A stretch of DNA of 64,000 nucleotides, taken from Trueperella bernardiae. Its GTDB lineage: Bacteria; Actinomycetota; Actinomycetes; Actinomycetales; Actinomycetaceae. Under the pieces are notes generated by a model that worked only from the letters and a program-made list of their open reading frames with translations, searched no databases and was not told the origin of the DNA. The stretch's first letter is position 1. Every line of letters starts with the position of its first letter. Position numbers and translations under genes: made by a program. The DNA lies in contig NZ_LNIZ01000003.1 in the NCBI RefSeq assembly GCF_001469025.1, positions 186,001-250,000 on the forward strand, in the 5' to 3' direction. Below are positions 1 to 6,428 of this stretch, one piece after another.

Positions 1-66
1 GCTCTTGAGGGTGAGAACGTGGAGGCCGTGGCCCGCGTGCTCCGGGAAACCGGGCATCTCAACTAG
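1..66 (+). CDS. C-terminal end of an upstream gene (partial)
   Basis: An open frame runs from the window edge and ends at TAG 64-66 with the tail ...VARVLRETGHLN. Only 21 residues are visible, so the product cannot be identified. It ends 9 nt before nanK, and the strong AGGAGGGG ribosome site of nanK abuts its stop, so it is probably the previous gene of the same operon. The tail resembles the final helix of dihydrodipicolinate synthase/N-acetylneuraminate lyase proteins, which would suit a sialic-acid operon, but this is a guess. Confidence 0.6.
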   Translation, partial: ALEGENVEAVARVLRETGHLN

Positions 67-75
67 GAGGGGACC

Positions 76-1002
76 ATGGCTGGTGCCGAGATCCTGACGA
101 TCGATATTGGTGGCACCAAGGTGGGTTGGGCTTTCGCCGACGCCGAGCACCTGTGCGTCGGCGAAAGCCAATCCATGAAGACTCTCGCTCGCGCTGGCGG
201 TGCCGATGTGGCACGGCGCATCCGCGACATGGTGGTGGATGCGTGTGCTAACCGCTCTCTCCTCGGCATCGGAATCGCCAGCGCGGGTGTGGTCGACCCG
301 GCCACGGGCGCGATCGTCTCAGCTACGAACACGATGCCCGGATGGGCCGGGACGCGCCTGGGGGAGATGCTGTCCCAGGCCACGGGCCTGCCCGTCCACG
401 TCATCAACGACGTCCACGCCCACGGGCTGGGCGAGGCCGTCATGGGTGCGGGCAAGGGGGCGACGTCGGTGGTGTCGATGGCGCTCGGCACCGGGATCGG
501 GGGCGCGCTCATCCGCGATGGCCAGATCGATTTTGGTGATCACTTCCTGTCCGGCCACTACGGGCACATCCACCACCACCTGGCCGAGGGCATGCCCTGC
601 TCGTGCGGGCGCACCGGCCACATTGAGGCCATCGCTTCCGGGCATGGGATCACGAACTGGTACAACTCCCGCCGCGGCGCCGCCGACCCGGAGGTCGCCA
701 ACGGCAAGGAGCTCCAGGACCTCGCCGAATCCGGCAACGAGCTGGCGCGGGCCGTCTTCAACGAGTCGGCTTACGCCACGGGCGAATCGCTCGCCACGCT
801 TGCCAACTGTATCGACCCCTCCGTCATTGTTCTTTCCGGTTCGATGACGCGCTCGGGGGAGGAATGGTGGCAAAATGTTTACGCGGGATTTGTTGCGCGC
901 GCAATGGACCCGGTCGCCACCGTGCCGATCAAGCTCGGCGAACTCGGTTCCGCCGCGCCCCTGTACGGGGCGGCGATCAACTTCATGAGGAAAGAAGTCT
1001 AA
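76..1002 (+). CDS. nanK: ROK-family sugar kinase, likely N-acetylmannosamine kinase
   Basis: A 308-residue ROK (repressor/ORF/kinase) family protein without the N-terminal helix-turn-helix of ROK repressors, so a cytosolic sugar kinase. The ATP-binding motif DIGGTK lies at residues 10-15 and a second phosphate loop GTGIGG near 140. The zinc motif is CSCGRTGHIE, where the usual third Cys of CxCGxxGCxE is His, which could still bind zinc. Next to nanE, the likely reaction is ATP-dependent phosphorylation of N-acetylmannosamine to ManNAc-6-P. The start ATG follows the ribosome site AGGAGGGG with short spacing. The stop codon directly abuts the nanE start. Another N-acylhexosamine kinase activity cannot be excluded. 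Confidence 0.85.
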   Translation: MAGAEILTIDIGGTKVGWAFADAEHLCVGESQSMKTLARAGGADVARRIRDMVVDACANRSLLGIGIASAGVVDPATGAIVSATNTMPGWAGTRLGEMLSQATGLPVHVINDVHAHGLGEAVMGAGKGATSVVSMALGTGIGGALIRDGQIDFGDHFLSGHYGHIHHHLAEGMPCSCGRTGHIEAIASGHGITNWYNSRRGAADPEVANGKELQDLAESGNELARAVFNESAYATGESLATLANCIDPSVIVLSGSMTRSGEEWWQNVYAGFVARAMDPVATVPIKLGELGSAAPLYGAAINFMRKEV

Positions 1003-1674
1003 ATGCATCAGCTCATCGAATCGCTGCGCGGGCGCCTGATCGTCTCCGCGCAGGCATACCCGGGCGAGCCTATGCGCCACCCTGAGACCATGGCACAGAT
1101 CGCGCTCGCAGCCGAGCGTGGTGGCGCCGCCGCGATCCGCTGCCAGGGCCTGGCAGACATCGCCGCTATCAAGGGGCAGGTGGACGTGCCCGTCATCGGC
1201 CTGTGGAAAGAGGGTCACGACGGCGTCTACATCACCCCCACCCTGCGCCACGCGCGCGCCTGCATCATGGCCGGTGCGGACATCGTGGCGATCGACGCCA
1301 CCCGCCGCCCCCGCCCTGACGGGCGCACCTACGCCGAGACGGTGGCCGAGCTGAAGAAGGACGACGCCCTCGTCATGGCCGACTGCGGCTCGTTTGACGA
1401 CGCGGTGATGGCGGCCGAGGCTGGCTCCGACATTCTGTCGACCACCCTGTCCGGCTACACGGGCGAGCGCCCGAAGAGTGTGGGCCCGGACCTCGAGCTG
1501 TTGCGCGAGATCGTGACCGCCTTCCCCGACCTGCCGGTCTTCTGCGAGGGCCGCGTTCACACGCCCGAGCACGCCAAGGCCGTCATGGACGCGGGCGCCT
1601 TCGCGGTCGTCGTCGGCACGGCCATTACCCACCCGACCACGATCACGTCGTGGTTTGCAGATGCCATCAGTTAA
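1003..1674 (+). CDS. nanE: N-acylglucosamine-6-phosphate 2-epimerase
   Basis: A 223-residue TIM-barrel enzyme of the NanE family that converts N-acetylmannosamine-6-phosphate to N-acetylglucosamine-6-phosphate. Family features are the early IRCQG segment, VPVIGLWKEG, the DIVAIDATRRPRP segment with the catalytic-region Asp/Thr/Arg, and the phosphate-binding C-terminal segment AFAVVVGTAITHP. Length is normal for the family. Translation starts at the ATG immediately after the nanK stop (TAA-ATG), so the two are coupled. It sits between the kinase that makes its substrate and nagB/nagA that use its product. Confidence 0.93.
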   Translation: MHQLIESLRGRLIVSAQAYPGEPMRHPETMAQIALAAERGGAAAIRCQGLADIAAIKGQVDVPVIGLWKEGHDGVYITPTLRHARACIMAGADIVAIDATRRPRPDGRTYAETVAELKKDDALVMADCGSFDDAVMAAEAGSDILSTTLSGYTGERPKSVGPDLELLREIVTAFPDLPVFCEGRVHTPEHAKAVMDAGAFAVVVGTAITHPTTITSWFADAIS

Positions 1675-1690
1675 GAAAGCGAGAAGAAAC

Positions 1691-2467
1691 ATGCAGATCG
1701 GAATTTTCAGCGACGAGACGGAACTTGCCAAGGCTGCCGCCGCTTACCTGATGAACACGATGAAGGGCGCCGAGCCGAAGAACCTCGGCGTCGCTACGGG
1801 CTCCACCCCGCTCGGGCTGTACGCCCAGCTGCGCGAGGCCCACGCCACTGGCGACTTCACGCTCGCGGACGCGAAGGCCTTCGCGCTCGATGAGTATGTC
1901 GGCATCGACCCGGCCCACCCGGAGGCCTACCGCAACGTGCTGCGTACCGAGCTCGTGGGGGATGAAAAAACGGGCCTGACGGAGGACAACCTCCACACGC
2001 CGAACGGTCAGGCCGACGATCCGTACGCGGCGGCCGAGGCCTACGACGCCGACATTCGCGACAACGGCGGGGTACACCTGCAGATCCTGGGGATCGGCGC
2101 CAACGGCCACATCGGCTTCAACGAGCCGGGCGTCTCGCTCGTCTCGCGCACGCACGTGGACGCGCTGACCCACCAGACCCGCAAGGACAACGCCCGCTTC
2201 TTCGAGGGCAACCTTGACCTGGTGCCGGACAAGTGCGTTACTCAAGGCCTGGGCACCATCATGGAGGCCAAGCACCTGCTCCTCATCGCTCTCGGCGAGA
2301 ACAAGGCCGACGCGATCGCCGGCATGGTGGAGGGCCCGATCTCGGCCTCCTGCCCGGCGTCGATCACGCAGATGCACCCGTCGGTCGTCGTCTTCTGTGA
2401 CGAGGCGGCCGCCTCGAAGCTGACGAACACCGACATGTACCGCACGCGCTGGGAGGTCCTCAAGTGA
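1691..2467 (+). CDS. nagB: Glucosamine-6-phosphate deaminase
   Basis: A 258-residue cytosolic isomerase/deaminase that converts glucosamine-6-phosphate to fructose-6-phosphate and ammonium. Seen: GVATGSTPLGLY (phosphate loop), FALDEYVG with the catalytic Asp, and GIGANGHIGFNEPG carrying the catalytic Asn/His/Glu region. I chose ATG 1691, which begins MQIGIFSDETEL as in the family and is preceded by a purine-rich GAGAAGAAAC. An upstream in-frame ATG at 1661 would overlap nanE and add 12 unrelated residues (or 10 from the ATG at 1661). Its stop overlaps the GTG start of nagA. Confidence 0.95.
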   Translation: MQIGIFSDETELAKAAAAYLMNTMKGAEPKNLGVATGSTPLGLYAQLREAHATGDFTLADAKAFALDEYVGIDPAHPEAYRNVLRTELVGDEKTGLTEDNLHTPNGQADDPYAAAEAYDADIRDNGGVHLQILGIGANGHIGFNEPGVSLVSRTHVDALTHQTRKDNARFFEGNLDLVPDKCVTQGLGTIMEAKHLLLIALGENKADAIAGMVEGPISASCPASITQMHPSVVVFCDEAAASKLTNTDMYRTRWEVLK

Positions 2468-3630
2468 TCGAGCTTCGCGGCAAGCTCCTTAACGGCTACG
2501 GCAAGATCGTCGGCTCGGGCGTGCGCTTGGAGGACGGCGTCGTGGCCGAGGTCTTCCCCGTGGAGGAAGGCGTGGAGGGCTGGGTGACACCGGGCTTTAT
2601 CGACGTCCACTGCCACGGCGGCGGCGGGGCCTCCTTCCCCGACGACCCGAGCGCCGAGGGCGTGGATAAGGCCGTCGAGGCCCACCGCTCCTTCGGCACG
2701 ACGGCGCTCATCGCCTCCACCGTCTCGCTCATTGACACGCTGACCCCGATCAAGGGGCTGGCGCAAGCGTGCGAGGAGGGCAAGCTGGTGGGCATCCACC
2801 TGGAGGGCCCCTACATTTCGCCCGCCAAGTGTGGCGCCCAGAACCCGGCCGCGATCCGTATGCCGGATCTGGATGAGCTGCGTGGGTGGCTCGAGGCCGG
2901 CAAGGGCTGGATTAAGACGATGACGATCGCGCCTGAGGTGGACAACGCCATCGAGGCCGCCCAGCTGCTCCTCGACTACGGGGCCGTGCCCTCGTGGGGT
3001 CACACCTCGGCCGACGAAGAGCAGACCCGCGCGGTCATCGAGGCCACCTCGGCCTACGCCGCGAAGATCGGCTTTGCTAAGCCGCCGCAGATGGCCACTC
3101 ACCTGTTCAACGCGATGCCCCCGCTCGGGCACCGCGCCCCGGGCCCGGTCCGCGAGCTCATGGCGGCGGCGCGCAGGGGAGAGGCGGTGGTCGAGCTCGT
3201 GGCCGACACGGTCCACGTCCACCCCGACCTGGTCGCCGACGTCGTTACCTTCATCCAGCGAGAGAACCCGCTCGGCGTGGTCTTCGTGACCGACGCGATG
3301 GAAGGTGCGGGCATGCCGGACGGCAAGTACGTGCTCGGCGGGCAGGATGTGGATATTGTCGACGGCGTCGCGCGGCTTTCGCGCAACGGCGCCATTGCGG
3401 GCGGCACTGCTCGCGTGGCCGAGGAGGTCCAGCGGATGGTCCGCGGCGGGTACCTCGACATGGAGGCCGCCGTGCGGTGCGGGGTGGGAGCCCCGGCCCA
3501 CGCCGTCGGGCTGACCCAAGCCGACCCGGGCGTGACCCTCGAGTGGAAGGTGGGGGAGCCGGCGAATGCCGTCGTCTTCACCGAAGACCTGGAGGTCACC
3601 ACGATCGTCCGGGAGGGCGTAGCAAGGTAG
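2464..3630 (+). CDS. nagA: N-acetylglucosamine-6-phosphate deacetylase
   Basis: A 388-residue amidohydrolase-superfamily enzyme that removes acetate from GlcNAc-6-P to give glucosamine-6-P for NagB. The metal motif DVHCHGGGG is near residue 50, the family signature GIHLEGPYISP with a catalytic Glu is near 110, THLFNAM near 220, and the catalytic Asp in VTDAMEGAG near 275. It begins with GTG 2464 and overlaps the nagB stop by four bases, so translation is coupled. It is the last gene before a strong hairpin terminator. nanK-nanE-nagB-nagA together form a complete route from ManNAc to fructose-6-P. Confidence 0.95.
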   Translation: MIELRGKLLNGYGKIVGSGVRLEDGVVAEVFPVEEGVEGWVTPGFIDVHCHGGGGASFPDDPSAEGVDKAVEAHRSFGTTALIASTVSLIDTLTPIKGLAQACEEGKLVGIHLEGPYISPAKCGAQNPAAIRMPDLDELRGWLEAGKGWIKTMTIAPEVDNAIEAAQLLLDYGAVPSWGHTSADEEQTRAVIEATSAYAAKIGFAKPPQMATHLFNAMPPLGHRAPGPVRELMAAARRGEAVVELVADTVHVHPDLVADVVTFIQRENPLGVVFVTDAMEGAGMPDGKYVLGGQDVDIVDGVARLSRNGAIAGGTARVAEEVQRMVRGGYLDMEAAVRCGVGAPAHAVGLTQADPGVTLEWKVGEPANAVVFTEDLEVTTIVREGVAR

Positions 3631-3635
3631 CTCAC

Positions 3636-3667
3636 AGGGCGCCGCGGGAATAGACCGCGGCGCCTTG
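3636..3667 (+). terminator. Terminator of the nan/nag operon
   Basis: Perfect 10-bp stem GGCGCCGCGG / CCGCGGCGCC at 3638-3647 and 3655-3664 with loop GAATAGA, extended by weaker pairs, six bases after the nagA stop. The T-tract is short (TTGTGCGTTT), as is common in high-GC actinobacteria. Confidence 0.8.
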
Positions 3668-3701
3668 TGCGTTTGCCCCGGTGATGGATGGAGGAGATGC
3701 C

Positions 3702-4283
3702 GTGACGGTCGAGGAGACGCCCGAGGAGCGCACCGCCCGCTTTGAGCGCGACGCGATGCCCTACCTCAACCAGCTCTACGGCGCAGCCCTGCGGCTCACC
3801 CGCAACCAGCAGGACGCCGAGGACCTCGTCCAGGAGACCTTCGCCAAGGCCTTCGCCTCCTTCCACCAGTTCACGCCAGGCACCAACCTCAAGGCGTGGC
3901 TGTACCGGATCCTCAACAACGCCTTCATCTCCTCCTATCGCAAGCGCCAACGCCGGCCCCAGGAGGCCGCGGCTGAGGTGGAGGACTGGCAGGAATACAA
4001 GGCCTCGTTCCACCACTCGCGCGGGCTGGAGTCCGCCGAGATGCTCGCGCTTGAACTGTTGCCGAACGAGGATATCCGGCAGGCACTCGACCAGCTTTCG
4101 GACGAGCGCCGTACGGCGGTCTACCTGGCCGACGTGGAGGGTTTTAGCTACCAGGAGATCGCGGACATCATGGGCACCCCGATCGGGACCGTCATGTCAC
4201 GCCTGTACCGGGGCCGCACCCAGTTGCGTGAGGCCCTGCGCGACTACGCGGGCGATCTGGGATATGTCAAGGAGAACGTGTGA
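3702..4283 (+). CDS. sigH: ECF sigma factor SigH/RpoE type (thiol and heat stress)
   Basis: A 193-residue group 4 sigma factor. Region 2 reads [23 protein letters not shown] followed by the [15 protein letters not shown] segment, and region 4 has the helix-turn-helix [27 protein letters not shown]. The GTNLKAWL form and the downstream zinc anti-sigma factor place it in the SigH/SigR family that directs transcription of thiol-redox and protein-quality genes. I chose GTG 3702 because GGAGGAG at 3690-3696 lies 5 nt upstream. Starts at 3681 or 3684 would place this ribosome site inside the gene. The stop overlaps rsrA by one base. Confidence 0.93.
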   Translation: MTVEETPEERTARFERDAMPYLNQLYGAALRLTRNQQDAEDLVQETFAKAFASFHQFTPGTNLKAWLYRILNNAFISSYRKRQRRPQEAAAEVEDWQEYKASFHHSRGLESAEMLALELLPNEDIRQALDQLSDERRTAVYLADVEGFSYQEIADIMGTPIGTVMSRLYRGRTQLREALRDYAGDLGYVKENV

Positions 4284-4576
4284 TGAAGGAGTTTGACGAG
4301 CTCATGTCCAAACTCGAGGCCTGCACCTGCCACGGGGAGTGCACGTGCGCCCAGTGCGGCTGTGAGGAGGTGCTCGACCACCTTTTCGAGCTGGTGGATG
4401 ACGAGATTTCCGACGATGACGCCCGCCGCCTTCTCCGCCACGGCGCCACGTGTAGGGCGTGCGCGGCGAGGATCGAGGAGGAGATCGTGGTGCGCAAGGT
4501 GATCCGCCGCGGGTGCTGCTCCCAGGAGGCGCCCGAGTCTTTGCGTACGAAGATCACACACATCGTTGGCGAGTAG
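4283..4576 (+). CDS. rsrA: Zinc-binding redox-sensing anti-sigma factor (RsrA/RshA type)
   Basis: A 97-residue ZAS-family anti-sigma factor that holds SigH inactive until thiol oxidation releases zinc. The zinc motif H53-x3-C57-x2-C60 is intact. There are ten cysteines in all. C14, C16, C20, C22, C25 and C27 form an unusually dense N-terminal cluster, and C78-C79 are adjacent. RsrA proteins known to me have about seven, so extra metal or disulfide chemistry is possible. ATG 4283 shares its A with the sigH stop (TGATG), and the ribosome site AAGGAG lies 8 nt upstream. GTG 4280 is an alternative that adds one residue. Confidence 0.92.
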   Translation: MKEFDELMSKLEACTCHGECTCAQCGCEEVLDHLFELVDDEISDDDARRLLRHGATCRACAARIEEEIVVRKVIRRGCCSQEAPESLRTKITHIVGE

Positions 4577-4634
4577 GTTGGTAGGATACCGGGTGAAAAG
4601 ATACACTTGAGCCCTATCTACCGGAGGAGTAAAC

Positions 4635-4709
4635 ATGTCGAAGCGTGGACGGAAGCGCAAGGATCGCAAGAAGAAGAGTGCGAACCACGGCAAGCGCCCC
4701 AACGCCTAG
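4635..4709 (+). CDS. Ribosomal protein bL37 (24 residues)
   Basis: A 24-residue, extremely basic peptide that begins MSKRGRKRKDRKKKS and ends ANHGKRPNA. This matches the tiny actinobacterial large-subunit protein bL37 seen in mycobacterial ribosome structures, typically encoded next to sigH and its anti-sigma gene. A very strong ribosome site GGAGGAG lies 7 nt before ATG. It is followed directly by a good rho-independent terminator, so it closes the sigH-rsrA unit or has its own promoter in the 58-nt gap after rsrA. Gene finders often miss it because of its size. Confidence 0.9.
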   Translation: MSKRGRKRKDRKKKSANHGKRPNA

Positions 4710-4711
4710 GT

Positions 4712-4745
4712 AAATGGTCGGAGTTGTCTCCGGCCATTTCTTTTT
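4712..4745 (+). terminator. Rho-independent terminator after bL37
   Basis: 12-bp stem AAATGGTCGGAG / CTCCGGCCATTT with one G-U pair, tetraloop TTGT, then CTTTTT. It starts 3 nt after the stop and is the most classical terminator in this half of the window. Confidence 0.92.
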
Positions 4746-4798
4746 GCCCGGGTTTCTCCGCTGGGTTTCCTGCCGGCTTGCCGCCGGTTTGAATTTAC

Positions 4799-4852
4799 TG
4801 GACGATTCCAGGGTGATCTTCGTATATGAGCAGATCGGCCCGGAATCGTCCA
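4799..4852 (+). repeat. 54-bp long-stem hairpin element, copy 1
   Basis: 21-nt arms at 4799-4819 and 4832-4852 (18 of 21 complementary plus one G-U) enclose the 12-nt loop TCGTATATGAGC. The same layout, with arms beginning TGGACG, a GCGATCT-type inner end and a near-identical loop, recurs in inverse orientation at 55941-55994. It lies between the bL37 terminator and the NlpC/P60 gene. Function unknown; it could be a REP/MITE-like repeat, an RNA element or a protein site. Confidence 0.75.
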
Positions 4853-4903
4853 AAACTCTTCAATCGGCCAGCATATATTCGCCCGCGGGCGGGCCTGTGA
4901 AGT

Positions 4904-4921
4904 CGTCCACAGGTGTGGACG
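4904..4921. promoter_or_regulatory. Perfect palindrome upstream of the NlpC/P60 gene
   Basis: CGTCCACAGGTGTGGACG is an exact inverted repeat with 8-bp arms and a 2-bp spacer, 69 bp before the start codon. It is a plausible operator, but no cognate regulator is identifiable here. Confidence 0.5.
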
Positions 4922-4926
4922 ATGGT

Positions 4927-4964
4927 GTGATCCTGCTGTGATCCTTTGTTATGGTTTCGTTATC
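4927..4964 (+). promoter_or_regulatory. Phased GTGATC/GTTATC direct repeats
   Basis: GTGATC at 4927 and 4938, GTTATG at 4948 and GTTATC at 4959 are spaced 11, 10 and 11 bp, i.e. on one face of the helix, 25 bp before the start of the NlpC/P60 gene. The last pair has the same form as sites at 12834-12850 and 42068-42084. Such tandem sites suit an OmpR-class regulator such as MtrA (inference). TATCAA within the last repeat could also be part of a -10 element. Confidence 0.6.
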
Positions 4965-4989
4965 AAATGATTGTCTGACAAGGAGCCTC

Positions 4990-5703
4990 ATGTCTCGTGC
5001 CGATCGTCGCGTGATCAAGCAGCGCAACCACTCCGCTACTCGCATCACCACCGCGTCCACATTCGCGGCATCGACCATGGTGGGTATGGTTGCCCCTATC
5101 GCTTTCGCTGATACCGAGGCCGAGCCGGCGGCCCGGCCTGAGACCGTTGCCCCTGCGGTCGTTGCCCCTGAAGCTGCCTCCGCGTCGCTGGCCACGACCG
5201 CCGAGGGTGAGTGGCAGTTCGAGGCCGTGACTGTTGAGGCCGAGAGCCCGGCCGTTGCCGCGCCGGCCGTCGAGACCGCGCAGACCGCCCAGGCCGCGCA
5301 GACCGCCCGCGCGGACTCCTCCGAGGCGGCGACCGAAGCCACCTACGCAGAGCCTGCCGCGGCCCCCGCCCCGGCAGCCTCCGGCATTGTGGGAATCGCG
5401 CGTTCCTACGCCGGCTCCGCGTACGTCTACGGCGGCACGTCGCCCGCCGGCTTTGACTGTTCGGGCTTCACCTCCTACGTGTACGCGCTAGCCGGCATCT
5501 CCTTGCCGCGCTCGTCTGGCTCTCAGCTGTACGCCGGCCAGCAGGTCTCCGCCGCGGAGGCCCAGCCTGGTGACCTCGTGTGGTGGCCCGGCCATGTGGG
5601 CATCTACACCGGCAATGGCCAGCACATCGCGGCCCGCAACCCTGCCACGGGCGTCATGGAGGGGCCGATCTACGGTAACCCGATCTACATCCGCGTCGGC
5701 TAA
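4990..5703 (+). CDS. Secreted NlpC/P60 peptidoglycan endopeptidase
   Basis: A 237-residue exported cell-wall hydrolase. Residues 1-40 form a long Sec signal ending AFA|DT. Residues 41-130 are an Ala/Pro/Glu-rich linker, and the NlpC/P60 domain covers about 132-237. The catalytic Cys157 is in FDCSGF, His202 in GHVGIY, and His212 in QHIAAR is the likely third residue, so the triad is intact. The family cleaves stem peptides, usually D-Glu-meso-DAP or equivalent bonds, outside the membrane. ATG 4990 is chosen because AAGGAG lies 4 nt upstream; an ATG at 4951 would fall inside the repeat region. Regulation may involve the phased repeats and palindrome just upstream. Confidence 0.93.
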   Translation: MSRADRRVIKQRNHSATRITTASTFAASTMVGMVAPIAFADTEAEPAARPETVAPAVVAPEAASASLATTAEGEWQFEAVTVEAESPAVAAPAVETAQTAQAAQTARADSSEAATEATYAEPAAAPAPAASGIVGIARSYAGSAYVYGGTSPAGFDCSGFTSYVYALAGISLPRSSGSQLYAGQQVSAAEAQPGDLVWWPGHVGIYTGNGQHIAARNPATGVMEGPIYGNPIYIRVG

Positions 5704-5719
5704 GACGCACTGAACTGAA

Positions 5720-5750
5720 GAGGGGGAGCGCGATCCGCGCTCCCCCTTTC
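5720..5750. terminator. Bidirectional terminator
   Basis: Stem GGGGGAGCGCG / CGCGCTCCCCC with a 3-nt loop ATC, followed by TTTC, between two convergent genes. Confidence 0.85.
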
Positions 5751-5756
5751 AACGTG

Positions 5757-6350
5757 CTAGTCGGCCGTGGGCGGCTCGATGCCTAGCCAGCGGTGCCAGC
5801 CCTTGTGGAGCACCAGCCAGGTCATGAGGCCGTAGCCGGCCTGGCGGGGGCAGTAGGAGTCGGCGGAGGTGGCCATGTCAGTCAGCCACTGTTCGTGATC
5901 GCGCAATGGATTGTAGGTGTCGACGAATGGGATCTGGCGCCTCTCGCACACCTCGGAAAAGGCCCGGGTGAGCTCGGCCTGGTCGCGGGCAGCGATGTTG
6001 AGCCGCGGCGGCGGGCCCACCACGAAGGGGCTCATGCCCCGGCGCACGGCCGTGTCGAGCATGTTGGCCAGGTACAGGCGAGAGCGCGAAGTTGAGGTGA
6101 CCGACAGGTCGTGTGAACCGAGGCCAACCACCAGGCGGTTGTCGGCGTCGCGATCGAGGCGGGGGAGCACCTCAGCCTCCCAGCGTGACACCAGCCGGTC
6201 GGTGGTTTCGCCGGGATAGGCGAGCGAGATCGGCATGAGGGGTGGGTCGCTTGGGGAGCGCGCGATGGTGCGCCCCACCCAGCCCAGGGCGCGGGCGTCG
6301 CCGTAGCCCGCCACCAGTTCGTCGCCTACGAAGAATACTCGGATGCTCAC
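5757..6350 (-). CDS. SGNH/GDSL-fold hydrolase-like protein with altered active site
   Basis: A 197-residue cytosolic protein with SGNH-fold landmarks: block I FVGDELVAGYGD near residue 9, block III-like VGLGSHD, and a C-terminal DSYCPRQAGYG segment in the place of block V. In block I the catalytic Ser of GDS is Glu11, and in block V the usual His (DxxHP) is Cys. Hydrolysis by the standard triad is therefore doubtful, and the protein may bind a ligand or use other residues. I chose GTG 6350 because TATAAT ends exactly 6 nt upstream, which predicts a leaderless mRNA. The upstream ATG at 6407 would put the promoter inside the gene. Confidence 0.7.
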   Translation of the reverse strand: MSIRVFFVGDELVAGYGDARALGWVGRTIARSPSDPPLMPISLAYPGETTDRLVSRWEAEVLPRLDRDADNRLVVGLGSHDLSVTSTSRSRLYLANMLDTAVRRGMSPFVVGPPPRLNIAARDQAELTRAFSEVCERRQIPFVDTYNPLRDHEQWLTDMATSADSYCPRQAGYGLMTWLVLHKGWHRWLGIEPPTAD

Positions 6351-6356
6351 ACGCCC

Positions 6357-6362
6357 ATTATA
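6357..6362 (-). promoter_or_regulatory. -10 element TATAAT of the SGNH gene
   Basis: A perfect TATAAT on the minus strand, 6 nt before GTG 6350. Transcription should start at or next to the G of the start codon. The kgd terminator hairpin occupies the region where a -35 would lie. Confidence 0.75.
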
Positions 6363-6366
6363 GAGT

Positions 6367-6398
6367 ACGTGGCCCCCACCCGAAGGCAGGGGCCACGT
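6367..6398 (-). terminator. Terminator of kgd
   Basis: 10-bp perfect stem ACGTGGCCCC / GGGGCCACGT at 6367-6376 and 6389-6398, 30 bp after the kgd stop. No clear T-tract follows. Confidence 0.6.
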
Positions 6399-6428
6399 GG
6401 TCGGCAATATCTCGGTGTTATCGCGCCA

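Noticed and set aside
319-1731. Long minus-strand open frame opposite nanK-nanE
   Set aside because: Its composition (Arg/Gly/Val/His-rich, no motifs) is that of the antisense shadow of GC-rich genes, and it covers two clear genes.
3681-3701. Upstream starts for sigH at GTG 3681 or ATG 3684
   Set aside because: They would place the excellent GGAGGAG ribosome site inside the coding sequence; GTG 3702 fits it exactly.
4746-4989. Cyclic-di-AMP (ydaO) riboswitch before the NlpC/P60 gene
   Set aside because: Such riboswitches precede some actinobacterial wall hydrolases, but the conserved ydaO core is not visible and the leader after the predicted promoter is only about 20 nt.
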